Shown piece by piece: positions 33,993-43,246 of a DNA stretch of 64,000 nt. The stretch is taken from assembly GCF_002210225.1 (NCBI RefSeq), contig NZ_MWUJ01000017.1:1-64000 (forward strand). Reading direction: 5' to 3'. The notes beneath the pieces were generated by a model. The model was not told where the DNA came from and ran no database searches. It worked only from the letters and a program-made list of their open reading frames with translations. A program made the position numbers and the translations under genes. Source of the stretch: Geofilum rhodophaeum (GTDB lineage: Bacteria > Bacteroidota > Bacteroidia > Bacteroidales > Marinilabiliaceae). Within the stretch, counting starts at the first letter, position 1; every line of letters begins with the position of its first letter.

Positions 33993-34958
33993 CTATGGGT
34001 AATCTACCGTAATGGTCTCAATAGAACCGTCTTCCCGATGGGTTAAATCTGCGTAGCGAATGCTCCTAAGGGGAGTAACACCAGATATTTCCACATCATG
34101 GAAGAAAATATACCACTTGCCTTTGAATTCAACTACCGAATGGTGGGTGGTCCATCCCGAAACGGGATTGAGCACTACGCCCTGGTAAGTAAAGGGGCCG
34201 TAGGGCTTGTTTCCGGTGGCGTAGCAAATCTTATGCGTATCGCCGGTGGAATAGGTGAAGTAGTATTTGCCTTTGTATTTGTGCATCCAGGAAGCTTCGA
34301 AGAAACGACGTTCGTTATCGCCCTGCAGCAAGGCCTGGCCGTTTTCATCCAGAATAACCAAATCTCTGGGTGTTTCGTCAAATTCGAGCATGTCGTTGCG
34401 CAAACGCGCCACCTTGGCGCATAGTGCTTCTTCGTGGTCTTCGGGCAGAACGCCGCACTGCAAAGCCTTGTTGTTGCGGTACCACTGCAACTGTCCACCC
34501 CAAATGCCGCCAAAGTACATATAGTGGCTGCCGTCATCGTCCTTAAATACGCAGGGGTCGATGGAGTAGCTGCCAATCATGGGAGCAGGCTGGGGCACAA
34601 AAGGGCCTTCGGGTTTGTCGCTGATGGCTACGCCTATTCTGAAAATATCGGTTTTGTCCTTTACCGGGAAGTAGAGGTAGTATTTGCCGTCTTTATAAGC
34701 GGCGTCACTGTCCCACAACTGTCGGCCCGCCCAGGGAATGTCCTTGATGTGCAGGCCAACTCCCTCGTCCACCGCTTCGGTATCGATGTCCTCCATCGAA
34801 AAAATGTGGTAGTCGCGCATGTCAAAATGGGAGCCCAGATCGTCCTCGGGCACACCTGTGTCTTCGTCGTGGGAAGGATAGATGTAGAGTTTGCCGTTGA
34901 ACACGTGCACTGCAGCATCTGCAATGTAAATGTCTTTGGTTAAGTGTTTTCTAATCAT
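33993..34958 (-). CDS. GH43 family glycosidase (beta-xylosidase/arabinofuranosidase-like), cytoplasmic
   Basis: 321 residues, a single five-bladed propeller without signal peptide. Likely catalytic residues: Asp in IYIADAAVHVFNGKLYIYP (base), Asp in SYSIDPCVFKDDDG (pKa modulator) and Glu in RFFEASWMHKYKGKYYFTYS (acid). The short N-terminus and YIYPSHDEDTG resemble GH43 subfamily 1. It should trim imported xylo- or arabinoxylo-oligosaccharides in the cytoplasm, matching the transporter two genes upstream. Its start is 12 bp after the GH10 stop. Xylosidase versus arabinosidase cannot be told. Confidence 0.87.
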   Translation of the reverse strand: MIRKHLTKDIYIADAAVHVFNGKLYIYPSHDEDTGVPEDDLGSHFDMRDYHIFSMEDIDTEAVDEGVGLHIKDIPWAGRQLWDSDAAYKDGKYYLYFPVKDKTDIFRIGVAISDKPEGPFVPQPAPMIGSYSIDPCVFKDDDGSHYMYFGGIWGGQLQWYRNNKALQCGVLPEDHEEALCAKVARLRNDMLEFDETPRDLVILDENGQALLQGDNERRFFEASWMHKYKGKYYFTYSTGDTHKICYATGNKPYGPFTYQGVVLNPVSGWTTHHSVVEFKGKWYIFFHDVEISGVTPLRSIRYADLTHREDGSIETITVDYP

Positions 34959-34970
34959 TTTTCCTGTTTT

Positions 34971-36104
34971 TTAAATTGGCTGTTGCTGTTGGGCCATTTC
35001 CATAATTACAGCTACCCCTTCTTTGGCCTTGTAGTTGCGGTCGAACAATAAGGGGTAGTCGGTACGTCCTCTGATGGGCCAGTAGTTGCGCCATGATTGA
35101 CCGTCGTGAACGCCCCAAAAGGTCACCCGGTCGATGACTTCATGATTTCGCAGAAACATTTCAAAGAAGCTGGAGTAACGGTCCATAAGCGCCCGGTTCG
35201 CATTTTCGCTGATGCCGTTGACGTAGGGATTGTATTGTTCTTCCAGTTCGTAATTCAAAGATATTTCAGCAGTAAGCTGCTCCGAGGGCCAGGGCAATAC
35301 GGTGATGTCCAGCTCGGTGATCATGGTTTGGATGCCCAGACTGGACAACTTTTGGATTGCTGCTTCCATCTCCTCTACCGTAGGCGAAGTCATCGTTAGG
35401 TGCCCCTGCAGCCCCACGGCATCTACGCGTACCCCTTTTTCGATAAGGTCTTTCAGCATATTATAAATGCCGTCCCTTTTGGCAGGAGTAGCTACCGAAT
35501 AGTCGTTGTAATAGAGTTCGGCCTCGGGATCGGCTTCATGGGCAAACTCGAAAGCGAGTTGCACAAATTCAGGGCCGATGATTTGCACCCACTTGCTGTC
35601 GCGCCAGCTGCCATCGTCGAGTATGGTTTCATTTACCACGTCCCAGCCCTTTACGCGGCCCTTGTATCTGCCTACTACGGTTTGTATGTGGGTGCGCATG
35701 CGCTCAATCAAAACATCTCTTGCTACCTCGTTACCCGCTTCGTCAACGAAAAGCCAGTCCGGCGCTTGCGAATGCCATACCAGGGTGTGTCCCACAACAT
35801 GCATATCGTTGGTCTCTGCAAACGATATGAAGGCGTCCGCCTCATCCCAAAAGAATGTTCCTTCGTTGGGTTGAAGATTTTCCATCTTCATGCAGTTTTC
35901 TGCCACGACCGAATTAAAGTGTTTGCGGGTGAGTTCAATGGCTTCAGGTTCTTGTCCTGCTATTTGGCTTGTGTTGAGTGCGGTTCCGATTAAGAATTTG
36001 CCATTGAAGGCCGTTTTGAGTACCGGCTCGGCAGGTTGGGGACTGCTGCATGACCAGAGTCCTGCAAGCAGGATTACGGCGGTACTGATCCATACTGTTT
36101 TCAT
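34971..36104 (-). CDS. GH10 endo-1,4-beta-xylanase, lipoprotein
   Basis: 377 residues. Lipoprotein signal with LWSC at residues 16-19, so it is probably membrane-anchored. A complete GH10 barrel: FNSVVAENCMKMENLQP, HTLVWHSQAPDWL, the acid/base Glu159 in WDVVNETI, the nucleophile Glu264 in MITELDITVLP, and FWGVHDGQSWRN. Cuts xylan to xylo-oligosaccharides for the transporter encoded 30 bp upstream. No carbohydrate-binding module is attached. The C-terminus ends in a short poly-Gln run. Confidence 0.95.
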   Translation of the reverse strand: MKTVWISTAVILLAGLWSCSSPQPAEPVLKTAFNGKFLIGTALNTSQIAGQEPEAIELTRKHFNSVVAENCMKMENLQPNEGTFFWDEADAFISFAETNDMHVVGHTLVWHSQAPDWLFVDEAGNEVARDVLIERMRTHIQTVVGRYKGRVKGWDVVNETILDDGSWRDSKWVQIIGPEFVQLAFEFAHEADPEAELYYNDYSVATPAKRDGIYNMLKDLIEKGVRVDAVGLQGHLTMTSPTVEEMEAAIQKLSSLGIQTMITELDITVLPWPSEQLTAEISLNYELEEQYNPYVNGISENANRALMDRYSSFFEMFLRNHEVIDRVTFWGVHDGQSWRNYWPIRGRTDYPLLFDRNYKAKEGVAVIMEMAQQQQPI

Positions 36105-36134
36105 AGCGTGTATTTTTTTATAAGAATTTGTAGC

Positions 36135-37601
36135 TTATTGCTGGCGACGTGCACCCAGCTCTCTTTCCAGCATGACTTCTTTTTCTTTGTTTATTTCATA
36201 AAACAGCATGGCTGCAATGGCCACAAAGAAAGTGAGTGCAGGGTAAATACTCATGGTCATTAAAACCCCGTTGATGGCCTGGTCGCTTTGCACCGACAGC
36301 AAAGGGTCGTAGCCATAGGAGGCCAAAATGCCTGAAACCAGAGAGCCGCCAATGCTGAGTCCTGCCTTAAGTCCAAATATCATCGCTGAGAAGATGATGG
36401 CGGTGGCACGTCGGTTGTTTTTCCACTCCGAAAAGTCGGCCACATCTGCGATCATGGCCCACAACAACGGGATGGTTAAACCGTAGAAGAAGCCATGCAC
36501 TATTTGCGTAATAAATACCAAGCCTATGTTGTTGGGCCCGATAAAGAAGAACATGAATTGTGCTATGGCCGAAATGGTAAGTGCCCCGATAAAGAGATCG
36601 CGTTTTCCGTATTTGTCTGCAATGGGTTTGGACAGTGCAATGGCAATAATCATCAGGATAATGCCCGAAGCGTTGAAGAGGCTGAAGGCGGATGATGCCG
36701 GATCCTCCGGCCAATGGAAACCATGTAAGCCCATCCCGGTAAGCAGTCCGTTGAGTCCGTCAATAAAACTGTTGAATCCTATGGCCGATAAAAAGGCCGC
36801 GGTTTCGGCTTCTTTCAGATAGTTTTCGAAATAGTAGATGTAAACCCCGCCCTTCAATGAAAGGGTAATGAAAATAAAAACGGTAACAATGAGCATGATT
36901 ACCCAGGGCTTGTTGTGCATCAGATCGGAGAGGTCTTGCCGCACGCTGGTTTTGTTTTCTTGTGCGGGTACAACACGCTCCTTGGTGGTTAAGAAGGTTA
37001 TGATGAAGAAAAGCACACCCACTGCCGCAAAGATACCCATCACTTTTTCAAAACCAACAGCCCGGTCGCCTTCGCCCAAAATCAGCACCAGCGGAAGCAG
37101 AATTACTTGAACCACAAATTGAGCTATGGTTACTGCCGTAAAGCGATACGATGAAATGCTGTTGCGTTCCTTCATGTTACCGGTTAATACACCGCTGAGT
37201 GAGGCATAGGGCAGGTTGTTGGCCGAATATACCAGCACAAGCAGGACGTAGGTAATCATGGCATATATGATTTTGCCTGTAGGACTGAAGTTTGGGGTGC
37301 TGAAGGCCAAAAGAGCTACTACGCCAAAAGGTATGCTGGTCCATAAGATCCATGGTCTGAATTTACCCCAGCGGGTATTGGTCCGATCGGCAATAACGCC
37401 CATAATGGGGTTGAAGAAGGCGCCAATCATACCACCAACAAAGATGATGACGGTAGCCGACTTGCCCGGGATTTGATAAACATCGGTGTAAAAGTAGGCC
37501 AGGAAGGTCATAAGGGTTTGAAAGATGAGGTTGGCGGCCAGGTCGCCAAGGCTATAACCTACCTTTTCGAGAACGGAAATTTTTTCTGTGCGGGTTTCCA
37601 T
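36135..37601 (-). CDS. GPH-family (MFS) sugar:cation symporter
   Basis: 488 residues with about 12 membrane helices. The GPH signature is clear: KVGYSLGDLAANLIFQ at the start, DRTNTRWGKFRPWILW in the first cytoplasmic loop and LLWAMIADVADFSEWKNNRR near helix 9. It imports a glycoside with Na+ or H+. In front of GH10 and GH43 the substrate is most likely xylobiose or longer xylo-oligosaccharides. First gene of the xylan operon. No exact TAnnTTTG box is seen in the 287 bp before it. Confidence 0.9.
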   Translation of the reverse strand: METRTEKISVLEKVGYSLGDLAANLIFQTLMTFLAYFYTDVYQIPGKSATVIIFVGGMIGAFFNPIMGVIADRTNTRWGKFRPWILWTSIPFGVVALLAFSTPNFSPTGKIIYAMITYVLLVLVYSANNLPYASLSGVLTGNMKERNSISSYRFTAVTIAQFVVQVILLPLVLILGEGDRAVGFEKVMGIFAAVGVLFFIITFLTTKERVVPAQENKTSVRQDLSDLMHNKPWVIMLIVTVFIFITLSLKGGVYIYYFENYLKEAETAAFLSAIGFNSFIDGLNGLLTGMGLHGFHWPEDPASSAFSLFNASGIILMIIAIALSKPIADKYGKRDLFIGALTISAIAQFMFFFIGPNNIGLVFITQIVHGFFYGLTIPLLWAMIADVADFSEWKNNRRATAIIFSAMIFGLKAGLSIGGSLVSGILASYGYDPLLSVQSDQAINGVLMTMSIYPALTFFVAIAAMLFYEINKEKEVMLERELGARRQQ

Positions 37602-37780
37602 GAAATGTGGTTTTTATGTGGGGCAGCGTTTTGTTAATAAAAGTTTGCCATTGTTTTCAGAGGTAAAAATAGGCCCAAAGGCTGAAGTTCGGATGGACTT
37701 TGAATTTATTTACCCCATATAAACAGAAAAATCCACTTTTGAGGAGAGCTGTCTGCTTTTTATGCACTTTTTGATGATAA

Positions 37781-37836
37781 TTTTACCAAAAAAAGAGGGG
37801 ATGATGAAGGGTTTTATGCCTTTCATCATCCCCTCT
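37781..37836 (-). terminator. Terminator of the his operon
   Basis: A stem of about 18 bp (37793-37810 with 37819-37836, one bulge, AAGAGGGGATGATGA), followed on the minus strand by TTTTTTTGG. It lies 53 bp beyond hisIE. Confidence 0.8.
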
Positions 37837-37888
37837 TATATTTGCACCGTGCGATCTTTTAGGTGCTTTTCGAAGCTTGCTTTGGGCT

Positions 37889-38488
37889 TTACTTATGTCG
37901 TTTTTTTAGTTCTCTGGCCAGGTCTTCAAGGCGGTAACCTTTATGCGTCAGTAAAACGATGAGGTGGTACAAGAGGTCGGCGCCTTCGTAAAGAAAGTTT
38001 TCATCGTCGTTGGCCATAGCTCCAATGATGGTCTCCACGGCTTCCTCACCCACTTTCTGAGTAATTTTACGGGTGCCCCTGTTAAACAAAGAGGTGGTGT
38101 ACGAGCCTTCGGGCATCTCCTTTTTACGAAGGTCGATAAAGTCCTGCAGGTGCTTTAAAAACAGCAGGTCGTCTTGTTGGTTGACTTCGTTCCAGCAGGT
38201 GTCGGACCCGGTGTGACAGGTGGGGCCCATGGGTTGGCACTTGATCAACAAGGTGTCGTCGTCGCAGTCGGAGGAAATGGAAACCACTTCCAGAAAGTTG
38301 CCCGATTCTTCGCCCTTGGTCCACAAGCGCTTTTTGGAGCGGCTGTAAAAGGTTACCCGCTTTTCTTTTTGGGTTTTTTCCAGCGCTTCGGCATTCATGT
38401 AGCCCAGCATCAGTACCTTGCCGGTGAGGTGGTCTTGTATGATGGCCGGAACCAGTCCGTCACTGGTTTTGGAGAAATCTACTTTCAT
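37889..38488 (-). CDS. hisIE: Bifunctional phosphoribosyl-AMP cyclohydrolase / phosphoribosyl-ATP pyrophosphatase
   Basis: Steps 2 and 3 of histidine synthesis. 199 residues: HisI domain 1-about 110 (GKVLMLGYMNAEALEKT, FYSRSKKRLWTKGEESGN, DCDDDTLLIKC, CHTGSDTCW with metal-binding Cys and Asp) and HisE domain about 115-199 (KITQKVGEEAVETIIGAMAND, EGADLLYHLIVLL). Last gene of the operon, 17 bp after hisF. Confidence 0.96.
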   Translation of the reverse strand: MKVDFSKTSDGLVPAIIQDHLTGKVLMLGYMNAEALEKTQKEKRVTFYSRSKKRLWTKGEESGNFLEVVSISSDCDDDTLLIKCQPMGPTCHTGSDTCWNEVNQQDDLLFLKHLQDFIDLRKKEMPEGSYTTSLFNRGTRKITQKVGEEAVETIIGAMANDDENFLYEGADLLYHLIVLLTHKGYRLEDLARELKKRHK

Positions 38489-38505
38489 GATATTTACTTT
38501 TATGG

Positions 38506-39264
38506 TTAGCGAACCGGGATGCCCTGCTCGCTCAAATATTCTTTCAGAAGGGGCACCGATATTTCATTGTAGTGAAAAACGCTGGCAGCCAGAGCAGCAT
38601 CGGCCTTTCCTTGAATAAAAGCATCTCGGAAATGTTCCATGTTCCCTGCGCCCCCTGAGGCAATTATGGGAATGTTCAAATCTTCGCTTAAGCGGGCCAA
38701 TGCTTCATTGGCAAAACCCTGTTTCACCCCATCGTGATCCATGCTGGTAAACAGGATTTCTCCGGCACCGCGGTCTTCTGCCTCTTTGGCCCAGGAAAAC
38801 AGTTTTTTCTCCGTGAAAATGCGCCCTCCGTTCACCGTTACCGTCCAGTCTCCAGCCGCTTCTTCCTGTTTGGCATCAATGGCCACTACCACAAACTGGC
38901 TGCCAAAGTGGCGCGAAAGGTTGTTGATCAATTGGGGATTACGCACGGCTGCCGAATTGATGCTTATTTTGTCTGCACCCGCATTCAACAGCGCTTCCGC
39001 ATCGCTCAGCTCGGAGATGCCTCCCCCTACTGTAAAGGGAATATTGATGTGGCGGGCAATGCGGTGCACCAGGTCGACAAAAGTCTTACGTCCCTCGTGA
39101 CTTGCGGTGATGTCCAGAAAAACCAGCTCGTCTGCCCCCTGTTGGGCATAGGCCGTCGCCAATTCAACCGGGTCGCCCACGGTTTTTAATTCAACAAACT
39201 TGACACCCTTCACGGTCATGCCGTCTTTGATGTCGAGACAGGGAATAATTCTTTTGGCCAACAT
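38506..39264 (-). CDS. hisF: Imidazole glycerol phosphate synthase, cyclase subunit
   Basis: 252 residues, a full (beta/alpha)8 barrel. [20 protein letters not shown] with the catalytic Asp, [19 protein letters not shown], the second catalytic Asp in [12 protein letters not shown], and [10 protein letters not shown]. Uses ammonia from HisH to make imidazole glycerol phosphate and AICAR. 34 bp after hisA. Confidence 0.97.
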   Translation of the reverse strand: MLAKRIIPCLDIKDGMTVKGVKFVELKTVGDPVELATAYAQQGADELVFLDITASHEGRKTFVDLVHRIARHINIPFTVGGGISELSDAEALLNAGADKISINSAAVRNPQLINNLSRHFGSQFVVVAIDAKQEEAAGDWTVTVNGGRIFTEKKLFSWAKEAEDRGAGEILFTSMDHDGVKQGFANEALARLSEDLNIPIIASGGAGNMEHFRDAFIQGKADAALAASVFHYNEISVPLLKEYLSEQGIPVR

Positions 39265-39298
39265 AAGCTTTGGTTTAAGGGGTTTGTATACTTCTATA

Positions 39299-40039
39299 CT
39301 ATTGCATTAATTTTTCCAGGTCTTTCAGGGCAATGCGCCCCTCGTATATGGCTTTTCCGAAAATTACGGCCGGAACGCCGGCTTCCTGAAGGGCTTCGAT
39401 ATCTGCCATCTTGCTTACGCCTCCGCTGGCAATCAGATAAAGGTCCGGAAAGCGCGCCAGGATGTCCCGATAGAGTCCGTTCGCCGGTCCCTCCAACATG
39501 CCGTCCTTGCTGATGTCGGTGCAAATGGTTTGCGTAATGCCTTTTGAGCGGTAATGCTCCAAAAAGGGGAAAAGCTCCAGGTCGGAGGTCTCCAGCCAAC
39601 CCGAAATGGCTATTTTTCGGTCCTTAACATCCGAGCCCAAAATGATTTTATCCGGGCCGTATTGGCCAATCCAGCGTTCGAATTCTTCAGGCTTTTTAAC
39701 CGCAATACTGCCGCCCGTTACCATCTGCGCCCCACTTTCAAAAGCAATGCGCAAATCGTCCGTGCTTTTTAGTCCCCCGCCAAAATCAATCACCAAGCCG
39801 GTTTTGGCAGCAATGCGTTCGAGCACTTTGTGGTTGATGATGTGTCCGGCTTTGGCTCCGTCTAAATCCACAAGGTGTAACCTTCTAATGCCATGATTTT
39901 CAAACTCCAGAGCCACCTCTACCGGGTCTTCGTTGTAGACCTTTTTGGTGGAATAATCGCCCTTGCTCAGGCGTACACATTTGCCATCAATCAGGTCGAT
40001 GGCCGGTATGGGTTCTGTTTTTGGGGCGTTATGACTCAT
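39299..40039 (-). CDS. hisA: Phosphoribosylformimino-5-aminoimidazole carboxamide ribotide isomerase
   Basis: 246 residues, a barrel paralogous to His[21 protein letters not shown] holds the catalytic Asp, then [30 protein letters not shown] and [10 protein letters not shown]. The N-terminus carries about eight extra residues (MSHNAPKT) before the usual start. It begins 2 bp after hisH. Confidence 0.96.
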   Translation of the reverse strand: MSHNAPKTEPIPAIDLIDGKCVRLSKGDYSTKKVYNEDPVEVALEFENHGIRRLHLVDLDGAKAGHIINHKVLERIAAKTGLVIDFGGGLKSTDDLRIAFESGAQMVTGGSIAVKKPEEFERWIGQYGPDKIILGSDVKDRKIAISGWLETSDLELFPFLEHYRSKGITQTICTDISKDGMLEGPANGLYRDILARFPDLYLIASGGVSKMADIEALQEAGVPAVIFGKAIYEGRIALKDLEKLMQ

Positions 40040-40041
40040 TA

Positions 40042-40650
40042 TTACAGCTCAATAAAACGTTTCAGGATGCGCAGACCAACCGGTCCGCTCTTCTCGGGGT
40101 GGAATTGTGTGGCGAAATAATTGTCCTTTTGAAGGGCAGCACTAAAGGGCAGAAGGTAATTGGTGCCGGCTGCCGTATGCGGCCCCAGGGCCGCATAGTA
40201 ACTGTGCACAAAATACACGTAACTGCCTTCCATACTTTGGTCGAACAAATCGCTTTTCAAATTGCTGATTTGGTTCCAGCCCATGTGTGGAATCTTAAGA
40301 TTGTCGGGGTTGGGCCGGGGCAGGACAAACTTGCGAATGGGCTCGTCGAAGATGCCCAGGCAGTCGACCCCTCCCTCTTCACTGTGACTGCCCATGAGCT
40401 GCATGCCCAGACAAACGCCCAGTAAGGGTTGCCTGAGTTGGCAGATGAGCGTGTCCAGTCCCTTTTCTTTCAAAAAGGCCATGGTGGTACTGGCTTCGCC
40501 CACGCCGGGAAAAATGACCTTGTCGGCGCGACTTATTTTTTCCGGGTCCGCAGTTATTTCAGCCCGATAACCCAATTGAATCAGGGCGTTGTTCACCGAG
40601 CGAATATTGCCGGCGTTGTATTTTATGATGACAATTTCGGGTTGCGCCAT
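40042..40650 (-). CDS. hisH: Imidazole glycerol phosphate synthase, glutaminase subunit
   Basis: 202 residues, a class I glutamine amidotransferase. Nucleophile Cys in [22 protein letters not shown] near the N-terminus, PHMGWNQI in the middle, and the His-x-Glu pair in [11 protein letters not shown]. Supplies ammonia to HisF. 3 bp after purU. Confidence 0.97.
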   Translation of the reverse strand: MAQPEIVIIKYNAGNIRSVNNALIQLGYRAEITADPEKISRADKVIFPGVGEASTTMAFLKEKGLDTLICQLRQPLLGVCLGMQLMGSHSEEGGVDCLGIFDEPIRKFVLPRPNPDNLKIPHMGWNQISNLKSDLFDQSMEGSYVYFVHSYYAALGPHTAAGTNYLLPFSAALQKDNYFATQFHPEKSGPVGLRILKRFIEL

Positions 40651-40653
40651 TTG

Positions 40654-41535
40654 CTATTGAAATACTACGGTTTTGTTTTTATAGACCAGGGTTTTGCGGT
40701 CAATGTGCGCCATCACGGCACGCGAAAGTACAATCTTTTCGATGTCCCTTCCCTTTTGAATCAGGCGCTCCACGCTGTCGTGGTGTGTAATGCGCGCCAC
40801 ATCTTGCTCGATGATGGGACCGGCATCCAGGTCGGTCGTCACATAGTGGCTGGTGGCCCCAATGATTTTAACCCCTCTGGCATGGGCTGCATGATAGGGT
40901 TTGGCACCGATGAAGGCCGGTAAAAAAGAGTGGTGTATGTTGATTACCCGCTCGGGAAAATGATCCACAAAAGATTGGGACAGAATCTGCATGTAACGCG
41001 CCAACACAATGAAATCGACCCGGTGCTCCTTTAAAAGCTCCAGTTCTTTGGCCTCTTGCGCCGCCTTGGTCTCAGCGGTGATGGGAAGGTGGAAGTAAGG
41101 GATGCCAAAGTTGGCCGCCACTCCTTCCATATCTTTGTGGTTGCTGATGATCAGGGGGATTTCTACCCGCATTTCTCCACTCTGGTAGCGGGCCAGTAAA
41201 TCGTAGAGGCAATGCGACATTTTACTCACAAAAAGCGCCATACGGGGGATGTGGTCCGAGAAATGCAGTTTCCACTTCATTTTACAGGGCGTAGCTATGG
41301 CAAATTCAAAAGCCGGCTCAATTTGGTCACGCTCCAGTTCAAAGTTTTGCAGTTCCCATTCTACCCGCATAAAAAAGCGCCCCTCGTCGCGATCGGTATG
41401 CTGATCGAGGGCAACAATGTTGCCGTTGTTTCGGTGAATGAAATCGGTTACCCGGGCCACTATGCCCCGCTGGTCGGGACAATGAATGCGGATTATGGCG
41501 GTTTCGCTGTGATTCTTGCTCATTTTGCTGCTCAA
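40654..41535 (-). CDS. purU: Formyltetrahydrofolate deformylase
   Basis: Hydrolyses 10-formyl-THF to THF and formate. 293 residues: ACT domain (about 8-90, RIHCPDQRGIVARVTDFIH) and formyltransferase-like catalytic domain with LIISNHKDMEG, the Asn-His-Asp type centre INIHHSFLPAFIGAKPYHAAH and TSHYVTTDLDAGPII. Starts at 41535 or at the internal ATG 41523. It leads a tight purU-hisH-hisA-hisF-hisIE run, an odd partner for his genes. HisF yields AICAR, which needs 10-formyl-THF to re-enter purine synthesis, so a folate balance role is a reasonable inference. Confidence 0.93.
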   Translation of the reverse strand: MSSKMSKNHSETAIIRIHCPDQRGIVARVTDFIHRNNGNIVALDQHTDRDEGRFFMRVEWELQNFELERDQIEPAFEFAIATPCKMKWKLHFSDHIPRMALFVSKMSHCLYDLLARYQSGEMRVEIPLIISNHKDMEGVAANFGIPYFHLPITAETKAAQEAKELELLKEHRVDFIVLARYMQILSQSFVDHFPERVINIHHSFLPAFIGAKPYHAAHARGVKIIGATSHYVTTDLDAGPIIEQDVARITHHDSVERLIQKGRDIEKIVLSRAVMAHIDRKTLVYKNKTVVFQ

Positions 41536-41552
41536 AAACTTAAAAATGTATG

Positions 41553-41560
41553 CAAAAATA
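41553..41560 (-). promoter_or_regulatory. -7 promoter box for purU-his operon
   Basis: TATTTTTG on the minus strand, 17 bp before the 41535 start. No good -33 box was found. Confidence 0.5.
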
Positions 41561-41623
41561 CAGAAAATAATTGGAGTGTGTAAGCCATTTGCGGCAAAAG
41601 GCGGCAGTCCGAAACAAGCTTGC

Positions 41624-42427
41624 CTATTCCAGGTAGTAGAGCAAAGTCTTTAAGAAGAGTTCCGGTTGCTCGGCATGGAGCCAGTGTCCGGCATTGGGTA
41701 CCGTAACCAGCTGGGCACCCGGAAAAAACTGATTGATCACCAGGGTGTCTTCATCCTTGATGTAAGGAGAGAGTGCCCCCCGGATGAATATGGTTTCCGG
41801 ATTGTGATCTGTGGCCGGTTTGGGCAGATGGGAAAAGCCGTCCATTAGCTCGGGCAGGTTGCGCCGCAATACCGGCAGATTAATCTGCCATTGGTATTGT
41901 CCCTGTTTGTTGCGCTTCACGTTTTTTAATAGAAACAAGCGCAAAGTGCGCGAAGGAAAATCCTTTTTCAGCGCAGCCTCCAATTCTGCCCGGTTATTGG
42001 CCTCCTCCGGCTTCAGCTGCAAGAGTGCATCCAAAATCTTTTCATGATTGGCGGTGGTTTCGGCATAGTTGGCAAAGGAGCTGTAATTTTTTGGTGCGAT
42101 GTCGGCCACGATAAGCTTTTGAACGCTTTCGGGATGCTCCAGGGCCATGCGCATAGCCGTTTTTCCGCCCATCGAATGGCCCAGTAAAACTACGGGTTCC
42201 GAGGTCTTTGCGCGAATGGTTTCGTAGAGGTCGGCCGCCATTAAGTCGTAGCTGTGCTCCTCGGCATGGGCACTTTGTCCGTGGTTGCGCTGGTCCACCA
42301 ACAACACCCGAAAACGGTCCTCCAATTGGGCCGCTACCGACAACCAATTGTCCGATGCGCCGTAGAGTCCGTGAACAATTACGATGGTGGTGGCACCCTG
42401 GCCCATTTCCCTGCAGAAAAGCTCCAT
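41624..42427 (-). CDS. Alpha/beta hydrolase, YbfF-like esterase
   Basis: 267 residues, cytoplasmic. IVIVHGLYGASDNW oxyanion region, VDQRNHGQSAH, nucleophile Ser in LLGHSMGGKTAMRMA, a likely acid region at RGALSPYI and His in PNAGHWLHAEQPE. The RNHG and SPYI motifs match the YbfF group of acyl esterases, whose natural substrate is uncertain. It begins 2 bp after pdxJ and must be cotranscribed with it. Confidence 0.85.
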   Translation of the reverse strand: MELFCREMGQGATTIVIVHGLYGASDNWLSVAAQLEDRFRVLLVDQRNHGQSAHAEEHSYDLMAADLYETIRAKTSEPVVLLGHSMGGKTAMRMALEHPESVQKLIVADIAPKNYSSFANYAETTANHEKILDALLQLKPEEANNRAELEAALKKDFPSRTLRLFLLKNVKRNKQGQYQWQINLPVLRRNLPELMDGFSHLPKPATDHNPETIFIRGALSPYIKDEDTLVINQFFPGAQLVTVPNAGHWLHAEQPELFLKTLLYYLE

Positions 42428-42429
42428 AG

Positions 42430-43152
42430 CTACTTGTCCTTGTTCAACAATTCCTTATAACGGGCAATGGTCTTTTCCAGTCCCAGGTAGAGGGCCTCTG
42501 CGATCAGCGCATGCCCTATGGATACTTCTTTGAGGTAGGGAATACGCTCGTTAAAGAATTTGAGGTTTTCGAGACTTAAATCGTGACCAGCATTGATTTT
42601 AAGTCCAATTTTATTGGCCAATTGTGCCGCTTCTACAAAGGGGGCAATGGCTTTTTCGCGATCGGCCAGGTAGCCGCTCGCATAGGGTTCGGTATACAGC
42701 TCTATGCGGTCGGTGTTGGTCTCCGCCGCTTTTTGAATCATTTCCAGCTCCGTGCCCACAAAAATGGATGTTCTGATGCCACATTCCTTCAGTTCCGCAA
42801 TGACATCCTGTAAAAAAGACTGCCGGGCAATGGTGTCCCAACCTGCGTTGGAGGTGAGTGCTTCCGGCGGATCTGGTACCAGCGTAACCTGATGGGGTCG
42901 AACACTCTTTACCAGTTCAAGGAACTCCCGGGAAGGGTAGCCTTCAATATTAAACTCGGTTCGAATCACTCCCCTTAGGTCGTGTACATCCTTGCGTCGG
43001 ATATGTCTTTCGTCGGGTCGCGGGTGTACGGTAATGCCGTCGGCACCGAAGTTTTGTGCGTCTACCGCCACTTTTACAACATCTGGCACATTTCCTCCCC
43101 TCGAATTGCGCAGGGTGGCTATTTTATTTATGTTTACACTGAGCTTGGTCAT
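42430..43152 (-). CDS. pdxJ: Pyridoxine 5'-phosphate synthase
   Basis: Condenses 3-amino-2-oxopropyl phosphate with deoxyxylulose 5-phosphate to give vitamin B6. 240 residues, full length. [34 protein letters not shown], the conserved Glu in [26 protein letters not shown] and [12 protein letters not shown] are all present. Divergent from the CBS-domain gene. Confidence 0.96.
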   Translation of the reverse strand: MTKLSVNINKIATLRNSRGGNVPDVVKVAVDAQNFGADGITVHPRPDERHIRRKDVHDLRGVIRTEFNIEGYPSREFLELVKSVRPHQVTLVPDPPEALTSNAGWDTIARQSFLQDVIAELKECGIRTSIFVGTELEMIQKAAETNTDRIELYTEPYASGYLADREKAIAPFVEAAQLANKIGLKINAGHDLSLENLKFFNERIPYLKEVSIGHALIAEALYLGLEKTIARYKELLNKDK

Positions 43153-43213
43153 GTTTTGGTATTGGTTTTGTTGGCAGAAAAACGTATCTTACCTAATATT
43201 GTTTAACCGGCAA

Positions 43214-43221
43214 CAAAGTTA
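43214..43221 (-). promoter_or_regulatory. -7 promoter box for pdxJ
   Basis: TAACTTTG on the minus strand, 61 bp before pdxJ, in the shared divergent region. No exact box was found for the plus-strand CBS gene. Confidence 0.45.
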
Positions 43222-43246
43222 TAAAGTATTTCATTAATCTGTTTTT

